Assembly: GCF_014235875.1 (NCBI RefSeq)
Contig: NZ_JACJUK010000005.1
Coordinates: forward strand, 248,001 to 312,000
Source: Croceivirga lutea
GTDB lineage: Bacteria; Bacteroidota; Bacteroidia; Flavobacteriales; Flavobacteriaceae
Direction of reading: 5' to 3'
DNA length: 64,000 nucleotides
Part shown: piece by piece, positions 1 through 9,054 of the stretch
How the letters are laid out: every line of letters begins with the position of its first letter
How positions within the stretch are numbered: position 1 is the stretch's first letter
Notes under the pieces: model-generated
The model's input: the letters and a program-made list of their open reading frames with translations, nothing else
Told to the model about the DNA's origin: nothing
Database searches by the model: none
Translations under genes and position numbers: made by a program

Positions 1-394
1 CAGGCACATCTTCAATTACAGCAAATGGTACAGAGATGTCTTCATCAATTTCCTCTACTTCAACATCTTCAACCTCCATAACTTCTTCTTCTTGGCTAGT
101 TTCAGTAGACTCAATTACAGTTTCTTCAACTTCTTCTTCATCTTCAACTACCTCAATAACCTCAGGTGCTGCTGGTGGCGGCGGTGGTGGTGGGGTTTTA
201 ATTTGTTCTGTCATTGGCACCTCTTCGTCCAATTGATCTTCAACATTCAAAGAAATGTCATAGTCATTATCTTTGTCGTATTTTTTCCATTCAAGGCCTC
301 TCCAAACCAACAACATTACCAAAGCAAGACCTATCGCAAAATAAAGTCCACTATTTCTTCCTACATCAGCTTTTGGATTCTTTTTTGGTTCCAT
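1..394 (-). CDS. tonB: Energy transducer TonB, N-terminal part (cut by window edge)
   Basis: This is the first 131 codons of a TonB-family protein, which carries proton-motive-force energy from ExbB/ExbD to outer-membrane receptors. The ATG is at 394. Visible parts are a short basic N-terminus (MEPKKNPKADVGRN), one membrane anchor at about residues 16-32, a proline run (about seven Pro) near residue 70, and a strongly acidic linker rich in Glu/Asp/Val. The last visible residues, PFAVIEDVP, resemble the sequence that commonly precedes the C-terminal TonB domain in Flavobacteriia. That domain lies outside the window. The gene is the last visible member of a minus-strand set after vanZ, with a gap of 62 bases. 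Family assignment is from this architecture. Which receptor it serves cannot be told. Confidence 0.85.
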   Translation of the reverse strand, partial: MEPKKNPKADVGRNSGLYFAIGLALVMLLVWRGLEWKKYDKDNDYDISLNVEDQLDEEVPMTEQIKTPPPPPPPAAPEVIEVVEDEEEVEETVIESTETSQEEEVMEVEDVEVEEIDEDISVPFAVIEDVP

Positions 395-456
395 ATAATT
401 TGATTTTAGTGTTCGCTAATTTAACCAATAATTTAAATAATGGGCAATTTTAACGC

Positions 457-846
457 TCATTTTAATTGAGGAATGAGTGAACCGCACTTTACAATGAGTA
501 AACCGGCTATAATTGCACCACTAGAATTTGCTACAGCATCCCATATTTCTGCACTGCGATTAAACGGCATAACATATTGAAGAAACTCAATTAACAACCC
601 GTAAAAAATTGCAAAAACAATCAATTTCAATACTATTTTTTTAGTATTAACCATTTTTGAATGTTCTCTCAAGGCCAAAGAACCAAAGAACACAACTCCA
701 AAATAAAAACTAAAATGAATTATCTTATCTAAATGTGGGAACCAAATTTTAGATTCCGTTTGGTTAGAAAATGAAAAAAGGCTAGCAAAGGTGACCCCGC
801 CTAGCCATAAAAAAAACAGTATTGAATACAAATGCCTTTTAAGCAC
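457..846 (-). CDS. VanZ-like family membrane protein
   Basis: The protein has 129 residues and is almost entirely hydrophobic, with about four predicted membrane segments (near residues 8-25, 43-60, 74-92 and 108-122). VanZ-family hallmarks are present: [10 protein letters not shown] after the first segment, then GLLIEFLQ and a polar [10 protein letters not shown] before the last helix. The family is named after a teicoplanin-resistance protein, but small stand-alone copies in Bacteroidota have no established function. The start codon is GTG, 8 bases inside the end of gcvH, which suggests translational coupling. No ATG is available near the N-terminus. A resistance role should not be inferred from the name. 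Confidence 0.8.
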   Translation of the reverse strand: MLKRHLYSILFFLWLGGVTFASLFSFSNQTESKIWFPHLDKIIHFSFYFGVVFFGSLALREHSKMVNTKKIVLKLIVFAIFYGLLIEFLQYVMPFNRSAEIWDAVANSSGAIIAGLLIVKCGSLIPQLK

Positions 847-1219
847 CTACCAATTCTTTGTAAGCTTCGTTATCTAATAAACTTTCTATTTCAGAAGAAT
901 CAGATATTTTAATTTTAACCATCCAGCCTTCTCCATAAGGGTCTGTATTAACCTTTTCTGGCTCATCTTCTAAATCTGAATTAAACTCGATGATTTCACC
1001 TGTTAATGGTAAAAATAAATCAGAAACCGTTTTAACCGCCTCTACAGTTCCAAAAACCTCATCTTTGTCTAAAGACTCGTCTACGGTTTCAACTTCAACA
1101 TAGACTATATCACCTAATTCTTTTTGAGCAAAATCTGTAATACCCACAGTAGCTGTATCACCTTCTATTTTTACCCATTCGTGGTCTTTAGTGTATTTTA
1201 ATTCAGATGGAAAATTCAT
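839..1219 (-). CDS. gcvH: Glycine cleavage system H protein
   Basis: GcvH is the lipoyl carrier that shuttles the aminomethyl group between the P, T and L proteins of the glycine cleavage complex in the cytoplasm. The 126 residues match the family length. The lipoylation motif [12 protein letters not shown] is intact, with the modified lysine at about residue 63, and the N-terminal KYTKDHEW is typical. I start at the ATG at 1219 (MNFPSEL). An in-frame TTG at 1243 would add eight residues not expected in the family. The gene lies 68 bases downstream of sprA and overlaps the VanZ-like gene by 8 bases. The other glycine cleavage genes are not in the window. Confidence 0.96.
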   Translation of the reverse strand: MNFPSELKYTKDHEWVKIEGDTATVGITDFAQKELGDIVYVEVETVDESLDKDEVFGTVEAVKTVSDLFLPLTGEIIEFNSDLEDEPEKVNTDPYGEGWMVKIKISDSSEIESLLDNEAYKELVGA

Positions 1220-1287
1220 ATTTGTGCGTTTTAATTGCAACAAATTTAATGTAATCTACAAGTGATTTCAACAAATCTTATGCACTT

Positions 1288-4200
1288 TTAGTTACCAAAG
1301 TTGTATCTAATTGTAAAACCTGTATTAATCGTAGTCTGAGGAAATGCAGTTGAGACCTTGAATTTAGAGAAGGAATGGTCATAGAAAAATAGAGCATTTA
1401 AATTTCTACTTAACGCATAATCAGCTGTAAACTTAGCAGACCATAGGTCTTGCCCAGCAGTAATTTGATTATTATCAATGTCTAAATTTCTGATTATGGT
1501 TACATTATCTCTTAACGAAACATCTGCTTTTAGGTTTAAATCACCTTTAAGCCTTGTGCGTTCTCCGCCTATGTTAGTTACGAACTTTACATCTTTGAAT
1601 CGATAACCCAAACCAACGGTATATTCTTTACCACTTATCTCTGTTAATAAATTATTATCAAAACTCAATGAGAATGTTCTATCTGTTCTTGCTTCTGCTA
1701 ATACACTTAGTGAATTCTTCATTTCAAAATCTACACGGATTAACGGATTAAATTGGTCTGTTAATACCACATTATTAATTATGAGTTCTGGTTTTATATC
1801 ACCAGTTTCAATCTCAAAAAGCCCATTTTGGCGTTCTAGGTTAGATTGAAATGAATTTATACTATATGATGAGCGATACCCATGAGACAAAGAAAAACGT
1901 TTAAACTTCTTTTTAAACCAACGGTTTTTCATTAGTCCGGTATACTTAATATTCCAATTCGGAATTGGTATATCTCTTAAATAGTCTAGATTAACTCTAT
2001 TAGCATCTTGCCCAGTATAAGCCGCAAAGAATGCTGGAAGCAATACTTCTTGTTGTGTTTTACTATAGTATTCAGGAAAACCATCTTCATCTAACTCACC
2101 AACAGGTTGACTTCTATCAGAAATTAATCTGTTTGCAATGGTAATTCTATTGGCTTTGAACTGCTCAAACGTTTCAGAGGTAAATTCATCACTCTTTTTA
2201 AACACCGTACCTAACATCACGGTAGAAATATTAAAATTACCAATATTGTTACTTAATAAGTTGTCATACTCAAAACTACCATCACTTAAAGTACGTACTT
2301 GAAAATTCTCTTGTAGACTATTGGTAAACTGCCTATCTGCAGACAAATCAATGGTTAACTCCTGTGTAGGTTGTGCTGTAGCCGTAATAGTTAGCTGTCT
2401 AGAAACATTCTGTAAAAATTGAGAATTGAATTCTGGAAAAGTTGTTAACCAACCATTTTTTGCAGCTTCAAAACGAACATCAGCCTGACTACCAAATACA
2501 AATCCTAACGATGGTCTAGTTGTGCCAATAAAACCTATAGATTGGGTGTAACCTGGTAATACCTTACCTCGATTTTCACTGTAGTTTACGTTAACCCGTT
2601 TTACCATGGTTAAAATATCTACCAGTGTATTAAACCCTTTACTGGTTTTTCGTTTAGGTTTTTTATCTTCTTCACCATCTTTGGTATTACCAGCTTTATC
2701 TCTACGTACTGGTTGCCGGTTAGCAAAGGTCTTACCATCACGTTTTTTAAGACCTAAATAATCATAAAAACCTTGCATGGTTAAGTTTGCGGTTACATTA
2801 TGAGTGCTTGCATTTTGAACGGTATTAATATCTTCTCCTGCTACTTCTCTCAAGGCATCTCCCCCTCGTTGCCAATCAAAGTTACTGGTATAACTGTATT
2901 GCGCATTTATAAAACTTAGGAAAGGAATTTTTGCAAAAGGCAATTCATAATTTAATTGCATTTGTTGTGAGTGCCTGTTGGGTTCGCCAATGTCAAAAAA
3001 GCCATCCCATAAGTCTAAAGCCTGATTAATTCCTGAATCAGGGTCATTGGTATCATTAAAATAATTCCTTACAATATTATTATTAGATGCTGTTAGCTGT
3101 ACACGTAATGATTTTGATAAACTATAATTTAAAGCATATTGCCAATTAAAAAGATAGTTGCGTTGTTGTAAAACTGGTAAATCTAAGGCCTCAACACCTG
3201 GCTCCAAAACGTCTCTAAAGCGTTGTCTGTTAAAAGAACGATTGAAATTAGAATTTACAGAAATACTTGTTGGAAGAAGATTAAAGTTGATATCTTTTAA
3301 CCACTGCCAATACCTACTGGTAAGAATAGAATCTTTGTTGGCTAATGGTGCTACAGTTAAGGGTTTAAAGTTATGATTGTATACAAAACCAGTGTTTACG
3401 TTTTCATCAACCAAATCTGCAATTTCAAAATCTCTATGATTGGTTTTATTGTATGAATAGTTAAACGTAAAGTTTTCAATATCGTAGAAATTAGCTTCGC
3501 CTTCATCTCCTCTATTTTTACGAACACCAATAAAGTTTACACTTCTTCTTTTGGTGTAATCTTCAGCCTGTTCTCGAACATCTTCAGGGTCAATACCTGC
3601 TGTAGCTTCAGCAGCTTCTATTTGGTCATCTAGTTTTAAATCATCATAAACTGGGTCGAACTCTGGGGTAATTAAAGTTTCTGAAACCCCAAAGTTAAAA
3701 GGTATTTGTAGTCCCCATTTTTTAGGGAATAATTGACCAACGTTTACATTAGTGACCATATCATAGGATATAATGTCTTCTCTAGAACGTTCATTTGGCA
3801 TTTGATCAATACTACCAAACCCTGAAGTACTTGTATTTGCGGTTGCAGACACGTTGGCAAAATCAGCCATATTAGCATCAATAGCAGCAATTGCTGCCCA
3901 ACCACCGTTATTATCTAAACCTGCTAAACGCAGTTCGTTAAACCAAACTTCACCACGAGCCGGAATATCATCAATATTTTTTACACCTACCATCATACCC
4001 CGTATAGACCCAAAAGAAGGGTTTCCTTTTATACCTATTCGGTTTACTCCCGGAGTTCTTGGTGCAAATTCTGATACCTCAACAACCTCACCATTTATAA
4101 CTTCAAAAAATCGTAATTCACTTAAAGGAACACCATCTACTGTACTTTGAGATTGTGCAATACGAACCGATTTAATTCGTGTTAAATCATCTAAACTAAT

Positions 4201-7200
4201 ATCAATCTCATTGCCTTCTGGCCAAATTTGTTCAGGGTCAGTGGTTCCAAAAGGGGTAAATTGTAAAGGTCTCTCAATCTGATAAAAGTTATCGGAAAAA
4301 TCAGTACCAATTCTTAAAAAGCCAACTAACGGTGTATCATCATTAGAATAATCTGAATCAATAATTTTCTCGGCATGCATAAACATTTTTATGCGCTCAT
4401 ATTGCCTTACATCAATATTTAAATTTTTGAAAACACCTCTAGAATCTTGTGATTCTAAATTTTCTATTATAAATGATAATGATTGCTCGTTCTGACTAAT
4501 AATAGTGTTGTTATTATTCAATTGTTCTCTAACTACCCCAGGAGGTAATACATAAGGTATGGGTGTTCTTTGACTATTATCTATAATATTTACAGCATTT
4601 ACATCTACGGTTGTTCCATCATCTGCCGGATTATTATCTACTGTTGGTTGTAGTGAGTTAGTATAACTTCTCCAATCTCCACGAACTAAATCTAATGTTG
4701 CAAAACGAAGCACAACATCATCTGTAAAACCAGTAAGGTACATACGCATAAAACTTATAGACCTCAAATCTGTAATACCACCAACCGCATCAGTAAAATC
4801 AGTCAAAGGTATTTTATATTGTATCCATCTAAAGTTTAAGCTTCCACCATTAGGCACACTATTGCCACTGGCTGTACCTTCAATAATATCAGTTACGTAT
4901 TCATCATCAACCGTAGTATTGGGTTTTATGGGAATACGATATTCATAATAGCTATTAACCGTATTCATGGTTAAATCTCTATCAATATCTTCAACATCTG
5001 GCAAGGTTGTAGAACCACGATTGGTATTTGATACAGCTACCGGAGAGTTACCATCAGGATTATTAAAATCTAAATACCGGTCTAAAATACCTCCCTCTCT
5101 ATTTAAATAATAGGTATAGTTATCTAAAGCAGGGTCATCCCCTGGGTTATTATCATAAATAGAACCTTCTAAGGCATCATTTAAACCATCAAAACCAATA
5201 TCTTGTAATGATCTATTTTCTTCTACAGCGTCAAAAGCATATACTAACGATTGTGTTTGCGGAACTTGGCCCCAAATAGTTGGTCTTGGCACCTCGGTAG
5301 TTTCTGTACCCGGTAAACCATTTTCGTACTGTTTTCTACCATCAGTAAGGATGTCTTCAGAGATATTACCTAGATTAAATACCAATTCACCTGTACTGTT
5401 TGAGCTACCGTCTACGTAGGGGTCTAACACCCAAAATTGTACAAATTCAACATTAGCTTGCTCAAAATTGGTACTACTTAAAGAACGCATAATTCCACCC
5501 CAATTATTAGCAGAATTACCTGCAAAATTTGGATTGTTATTGTATGGCCCTTTTTGGTTTGGATAATACGCAATATCCAAGGTAGTCTGTACTTGGGTTT
5601 GACCTTGAGCTACCTCTTGGGTAGGAAATACTTCATTAAAAAATACCCGTCTAGTTTCGTTTAACGAGATATCGTCATCTGTTATGGTATTTGGTCTTTG
5701 GTTGGTATAAAAGATTGGATCAATGGTATACCAAGCCATTTTTGCTCTATTGTAACCCAATTCTAAACCATCGGCACCTTGAGTGAATTCTAAAGGCGGA
5801 CTCGCTAATGACCATCCTAAAAAAGAACGAATATCAATTAAGGCTTGAGCGCCTTCAAAATCATCTAAATATGTTGTTGTTTCCCCATTAAAATCAGCAT
5901 TTTTAGGAGAGTTTGGACTTAAAAATGCAGCTTCGGCACGTAACGAAATATTAGAGGGTGCATCTGTATCAATATTAGGTAACTTATTTGCCAAGCGGGT
6001 TAAAAAGGGAACTTCTGTACTAAAATTACCGTTTAATCCAAAAATAGTATTATTCACGGGTTCCACTCCAAAATTTGCTTTTTGCGTAAGTGGCCGCTCA
6101 TTCAAATTTAAAAGTGTTCCACCTAAAACAAAATTCTCATTAACCTTATGTTCTACATTAATACCTGTAAACCTTCTTGTTTGCTGACCAAAAACCGCGT
6201 TATTTTCTACGGAAATATTAATAGGAACATTAGAAGCTTCTAAACTAGGGTCTAATAATTGAACTGTACCTGCTTGATAATTTACAGTATAATCAATACC
6301 CTCTTGCAATTGCCTATTACCCGCAGTAACCCTAACCGAACCTCTTGGTACATTAAATGCTCCAATAGGTATGCCGTTATTACCTTGAGACTTATATCTT
6401 CCTTTTAATACAAATCTATTTTTTTGCGCTTCTTGTAAAGAGGCTGCTTTTGTTTTGGCGTATAAATCTCTAAATACGTATTTACGTTGGTTGGCGTTAT
6501 ACCCTTCATCATCTTCCACATCATACTCGCCACTTGTACCATCGTCAAGCAAATCAAAAAGATACTCCCCAAAAGGTTCTATTTTGGTAAATAAAATTGT
6601 TCCTGTTTGAGGATCTACAGTTATACCAGAAACATAATCGAAAAAACCATCACCACCAGGTTGTACATCATTATAGGCATTCAACCTATCAAAATTGAAT
6701 ACGTTTAATAGAATACGTTCTTCTAAGGCCTTGCCATTATTAGCTGCAGAAGCCGGAAAATCATCAACTGGGGTTATATAGTTTCTTGGTGTTGGATCAG
6801 AATACAGAATATTAAATCTAAAATCTTCTTCCAATAATTGAAACGCACCAGTTGCGTAAACGTTTTTCATCATTAAGTCCCAAATAGGATCATCTACATT
6901 GGTGATATTACTTTTTAAAAGTTTAAGAATTAAGGTGTTATTTTCAATAATTGGAATTGCCCCAGGTTGCGTAGATGTTGCATCAACACCGCCATTAGCA
7001 AATTCACCTACCTGATAAACTTCTCCATTAAAAGTAAATTGAAATGCTACACCTAAAACCTCATCATTACTCAATCTTTGGTTTAAGGAAATGTACCCTA
7101 ATTGTGAATTAAAACGATAGTCTCTACCCTGCTCTAATTTTCTTGCGTTTTCTAAAATAGCATAGTCAAAACCTTGATTAGCTACATATCCATTGGAAAA

Positions 7201-8466
7201 ATTAAATCCTTGCTCCACGGTAGCAATATCCCTAATAGCATCAGTTAGTATACCTGTACCAGTAGTAATTAATTCAGGGTCTAAATCGTTAGCGCCGTTA
7301 TCTGGTAGACCAGTTGCGGCACTTGGATTAAAAAACCCAGGAGGATTAGCTCCTTGTCTACCTATACGAGTATTCTCTACAGAAACTTCACCTAAATCTT
7401 GTATTGCAACAACGTTTCTAACGTTTAGAGTTTGTTGGTTACGGTTGGTAACCCAAACTTCTAAACGCGTAATTTGAACTTGACTTTGAATAAAAGGATA
7501 CTTTTCTAAAGCCGCGTCATAATTATCTCTAAAGTATTGTGCTAAGAAAAAGTGACGGTCTTCGTCATAATCCAAAGCAGTAAGCGAAAAGTCATTAATA
7601 GTTCCTCCCCCTTGGGCAGTTACCGTGTTGTTTTGCGAACGTTGCTCCGAGAAAACGGCCGTTACGGTGGTTTTACCAAATTGCAATTGCGTTTTAACAC
7701 CAAATAAACTTTGCGCACCTTGTATTAAAGAACTATTCAAGGGCATGTTTACATTACCCACTTCTATAGATTGTAAAATATCATCCTCAGTAGGGGTGTA
7801 ATCTAATTTTATTAAGTTTTGAAAATCAAAAGTAGCTTCAGTATCGTAATTAGCAGAAACTTGGAGTCTCTCACCAACATTACCTTGCATACTTAAGCTT
7901 ATACGCTGGTCAAAATCAAAAGATAAATTTGTTCTATTTCTAGGCGATAACGAAGGGTTATCATTCTTTTGCCAAATAACACCTAAGTCCATTGCCACGG
8001 AACCTTGAGGAATAATTTCTATGGTATTACCTCCAAAAATAGATTCAAAAAAGTTATTATTTACATAGAAATTTGGAAGCAAGTTTTTTCGGGCTTCTTC
8101 ACTACCCTCTTTTTTACCGCTAAAAGCATCAATCTTTTCTTTAAAGTAAGATTTCATGCCTTCTTTTCGTACTAATTCATAATACTGCTCAGGGGTAAGT
8201 ATAATGGGATATGTAATATCATATTCACCAACACTTTCAGTGAAAATATATCTATCCATTTTAGCATCGTAAGTGTACTTAGAAACCACACTTTCTGGAT
8301 TTTTCATCACAAGTTCGCCCATGGCTACACCTGTTTTTACAGAATCCACTGCTTGTTCACCTGTATCTTGCCCAAACAAATTACCTGTGACTATAAGTAT
8401 AAAAACAAATAGAAATATGTTCTTTAACCATTTCTGGTTAAGAACTCCCAATGCCCCTCTTTCCAA
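1288..8466 (-). CDS. sprA: Cell-surface protein SprA/Sov, type IX secretion outer-membrane translocon
   Basis: This 2392-residue protein is the large outer-membrane barrel of the type IX secretion system, through which gliding adhesins and secreted enzymes with C-terminal sorting domains leave the cell. The length agrees with SprA of gliding flavobacteria. A signal peptide is visible (KNIFLFVFILIVTGNLFGQ, cleaved near residue 33), followed by a very long region with alternating beta-barrel strands and many Asn/Asp-rich loops, ending in a barrel-type C-terminus (TINTGFTIRYNFGN). The only starts before the signal peptide are TTG codons (8466, or 8451). I use 8466, six bases past the ruvA stop. 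The order maeB-ruvA-sprA-gcvH is, as I recall, common in Flavobacteriia. Other gld/spr genes are not present here. Confidence 0.95.
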   Translation of the reverse strand: MERGALGVLNQKWLKNIFLFVFILIVTGNLFGQDTGEQAVDSVKTGVAMGELVMKNPESVVSKYTYDAKMDRYIFTESVGEYDITYPIILTPEQYYELVRKEGMKSYFKEKIDAFSGKKEGSEEARKNLLPNFYVNNNFFESIFGGNTIEIIPQGSVAMDLGVIWQKNDNPSLSPRNRTNLSFDFDQRISLSMQGNVGERLQVSANYDTEATFDFQNLIKLDYTPTEDDILQSIEVGNVNMPLNSSLIQGAQSLFGVKTQLQFGKTTVTAVFSEQRSQNNTVTAQGGGTINDFSLTALDYDEDRHFFLAQYFRDNYDAALEKYPFIQSQVQITRLEVWVTNRNQQTLNVRNVVAIQDLGEVSVENTRIGRQGANPPGFFNPSAATGLPDNGANDLDPELITTGTGILTDAIRDIATVEQGFNFSNGYVANQGFDYAILENARKLEQGRDYRFNSQLGYISLNQRLSNDEVLGVAFQFTFNGEVYQVGEFANGGVDATSTQPGAIPIIENNTLILKLLKSNITNVDDPIWDLMMKNVYATGAFQLLEEDFRFNILYSDPTPRNYITPVDDFPASAANNGKALEERILLNVFNFDRLNAYNDVQPGGDGFFDYVSGITVDPQTGTILFTKIEPFGEYLFDLLDDGTSGEYDVEDDEGYNANQRKYVFRDLYAKTKAASLQEAQKNRFVLKGRYKSQGNNGIPIGAFNVPRGSVRVTAGNRQLQEGIDYTVNYQAGTVQLLDPSLEASNVPINISVENNAVFGQQTRRFTGINVEHKVNENFVLGGTLLNLNERPLTQKANFGVEPVNNTIFGLNGNFSTEVPFLTRLANKLPNIDTDAPSNISLRAEAAFLSPNSPKNADFNGETTTYLDDFEGAQALIDIRSFLGWSLASPPLEFTQGADGLELGYNRAKMAWYTIDPIFYTNQRPNTITDDDISLNETRRVFFNEVFPTQEVAQGQTQVQTTLDIAYYPNQKGPYNNNPNFAGNSANNWGGIMRSLSSTNFEQANVEFVQFWVLDPYVDGSSNSTGELVFNLGNISEDILTDGRKQYENGLPGTETTEVPRPTIWGQVPQTQSLVYAFDAVEENRSLQDIGFDGLNDALEGSIYDNNPGDDPALDNYTYYLNREGGILDRYLDFNNPDGNSPVAVSNTNRGSTTLPDVEDIDRDLTMNTVNSYYEYRIPIKPNTTVDDEYVTDIIEGTASGNSVPNGGSLNFRWIQYKIPLTDFTDAVGGITDLRSISFMRMYLTGFTDDVVLRFATLDLVRGDWRSYTNSLQPTVDNNPADDGTTVDVNAVNIIDNSQRTPIPYVLPPGVVREQLNNNNTIISQNEQSLSFIIENLESQDSRGVFKNLNIDVRQYERIKMFMHAEKIIDSDYSNDDTPLVGFLRIGTDFSDNFYQIERPLQFTPFGTTDPEQIWPEGNEIDISLDDLTRIKSVRIAQSQSTVDGVPLSELRFFEVINGEVVEVSEFAPRTPGVNRIGIKGNPSFGSIRGMMVGVKNIDDIPARGEVWFNELRLAGLDNNGGWAAIAAIDANMADFANVSATANTSTSGFGSIDQMPNERSREDIISYDMVTNVNVGQLFPKKWGLQIPFNFGVSETLITPEFDPVYDDLKLDDQIEAAEATAGIDPEDVREQAEDYTKRRSVNFIGVRKNRGDEGEANFYDIENFTFNYSYNKTNHRDFEIADLVDENVNTGFVYNHNFKPLTVAPLANKDSILTSRYWQWLKDINFNLLPTSISVNSNFNRSFNRQRFRDVLEPGVEALDLPVLQQRNYLFNWQYALNYSLSKSLRVQLTASNNNIVRNYFNDTNDPDSGINQALDLWDGFFDIGEPNRHSQQMQLNYELPFAKIPFLSFINAQYSYTSNFDWQRGGDALREVAGEDINTVQNASTHNVTANLTMQGFYDYLGLKKRDGKTFANRQPVRRDKAGNTKDGEEDKKPKRKTSKGFNTLVDILTMVKRVNVNYSENRGKVLPGYTQSIGFIGTTRPSLGFVFGSQADVRFEAAKNGWLTTFPEFNSQFLQNVSRQLTITATAQPTQELTIDLSADRQFTNSLQENFQVRTLSDGSFEYDNLLSNNIGNFNISTVMLGTVFKKSDEFTSETFEQFKANRITIANRLISDRSQPVGELDEDGFPEYYSKTQQEVLLPAFFAAYTGQDANRVNLDYLRDIPIPNWNIKYTGLMKNRWFKKKFKRFSLSHGYRSSYSINSFQSNLERQNGLFEIETGDIKPELIINNVVLTDQFNPLIRVDFEMKNSLSVLAEARTDRTFSLSFDNNLLTEISGKEYTVGLGYRFKDVKFVTNIGGERTRLKGDLNLKADVSLRDNVTIIRNLDIDNNQITAGQDLWSAKFTADYALSRNLNALFFYDHSFSKFKVSTAFPQTTINTGFTIRYNFGN

Positions 8467-8472
8467 AGTATA

Positions 8473-9054
8473 TTATAAGTTTTTAAGCGCCTGTTTAATA
8501 ATATTTTCAACGCTGAGAGAGGAATCTTGACTGATAATTTTGTCGACTACTTTTTCTGCAAGTCGCCTTGTAAAACCAAGAACCTCTAATGCAGATAACG
8601 CTTCTTCTTTACCAGTATTGTTTTGTGAGACGGAAACTTCATCAATATCGTAAACCTTTAAAATTTTATCTTTTAAATCTACGATAACGCGTTGGGCTGT
8701 TTTGGCACCTATACCTTTGACTCCCTGTATAGTAGCAACATCTCCGCCTGCAATGGCATTTTTTATTTGCTCTGGAGAGAGCGATGATAACATGGTTCTT
8801 GCTGTACTAGCTCCAATACCAGAAACTGAAATTAAAAGTTTAAAAATTTCTCTTTCTGCTTTACCGGCAAACCCATACAGTGTATGTGCATCTTCACGAA
8901 TTAATAGATGAGTGTAGATTTTAATATTCTCATCACTAGATAATTGTGAAAAAGTATGTAGTGAAATATTTAAAAAATAGCCAACCCCTCCACATTCAAC
9001 AATTGCATGTGTGGGTGCTTTTTCAACCAATTTACCGTTTAAATGCGTTATCAT
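8473..9054 (-). CDS. ruvA: Holliday junction DNA helicase subunit RuvA
   Basis: RuvA binds four-way junctions and loads the RuvB motor for branch migration. The 193 residues begin with the family sequence MITHLNGKLVEK (OB-fold domain I). They continue with two helix-hairpin-helix units (ISVSGIGASTARTMLS and IQGVKGIGAKTAQRVIVDLKDK) and end in the RuvB-interacting domain III (ALSALEVLGFTRRLAEKVV). The start ATG overlaps the maeB stop in a TAATG arrangement, so the two genes are probably co-transcribed and translationally coupled. ruvB lies about 9 kb away on the same strand, not adjacent to ruvA. Confidence 0.97.
   Translation of the reverse strand: MITHLNGKLVEKAPTHAIVECGGVGYFLNISLHTFSQLSSDENIKIYTHLLIREDAHTLYGFAGKAEREIFKLLISVSGIGASTARTMLSSLSPEQIKNAIAGGDVATIQGVKGIGAKTAQRVIVDLKDKILKVYDIDEVSVSQNNTGKEEALSALEVLGFTRRLAEKVVDKIISQDSSLSVENIIKQALKNL

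Noticed and set aside
36-453. Short plus-strand frames rich in Ser/Thr/Phe at the left edge
   Set aside because: They are the complement of the acidic and proline-rich linker of TonB.
457-846. VanZ-like gene as a glycopeptide-resistance determinant
   Set aside because: No van genes are present, and stand-alone VanZ-family proteins in Bacteroidota have no shown role in resistance.
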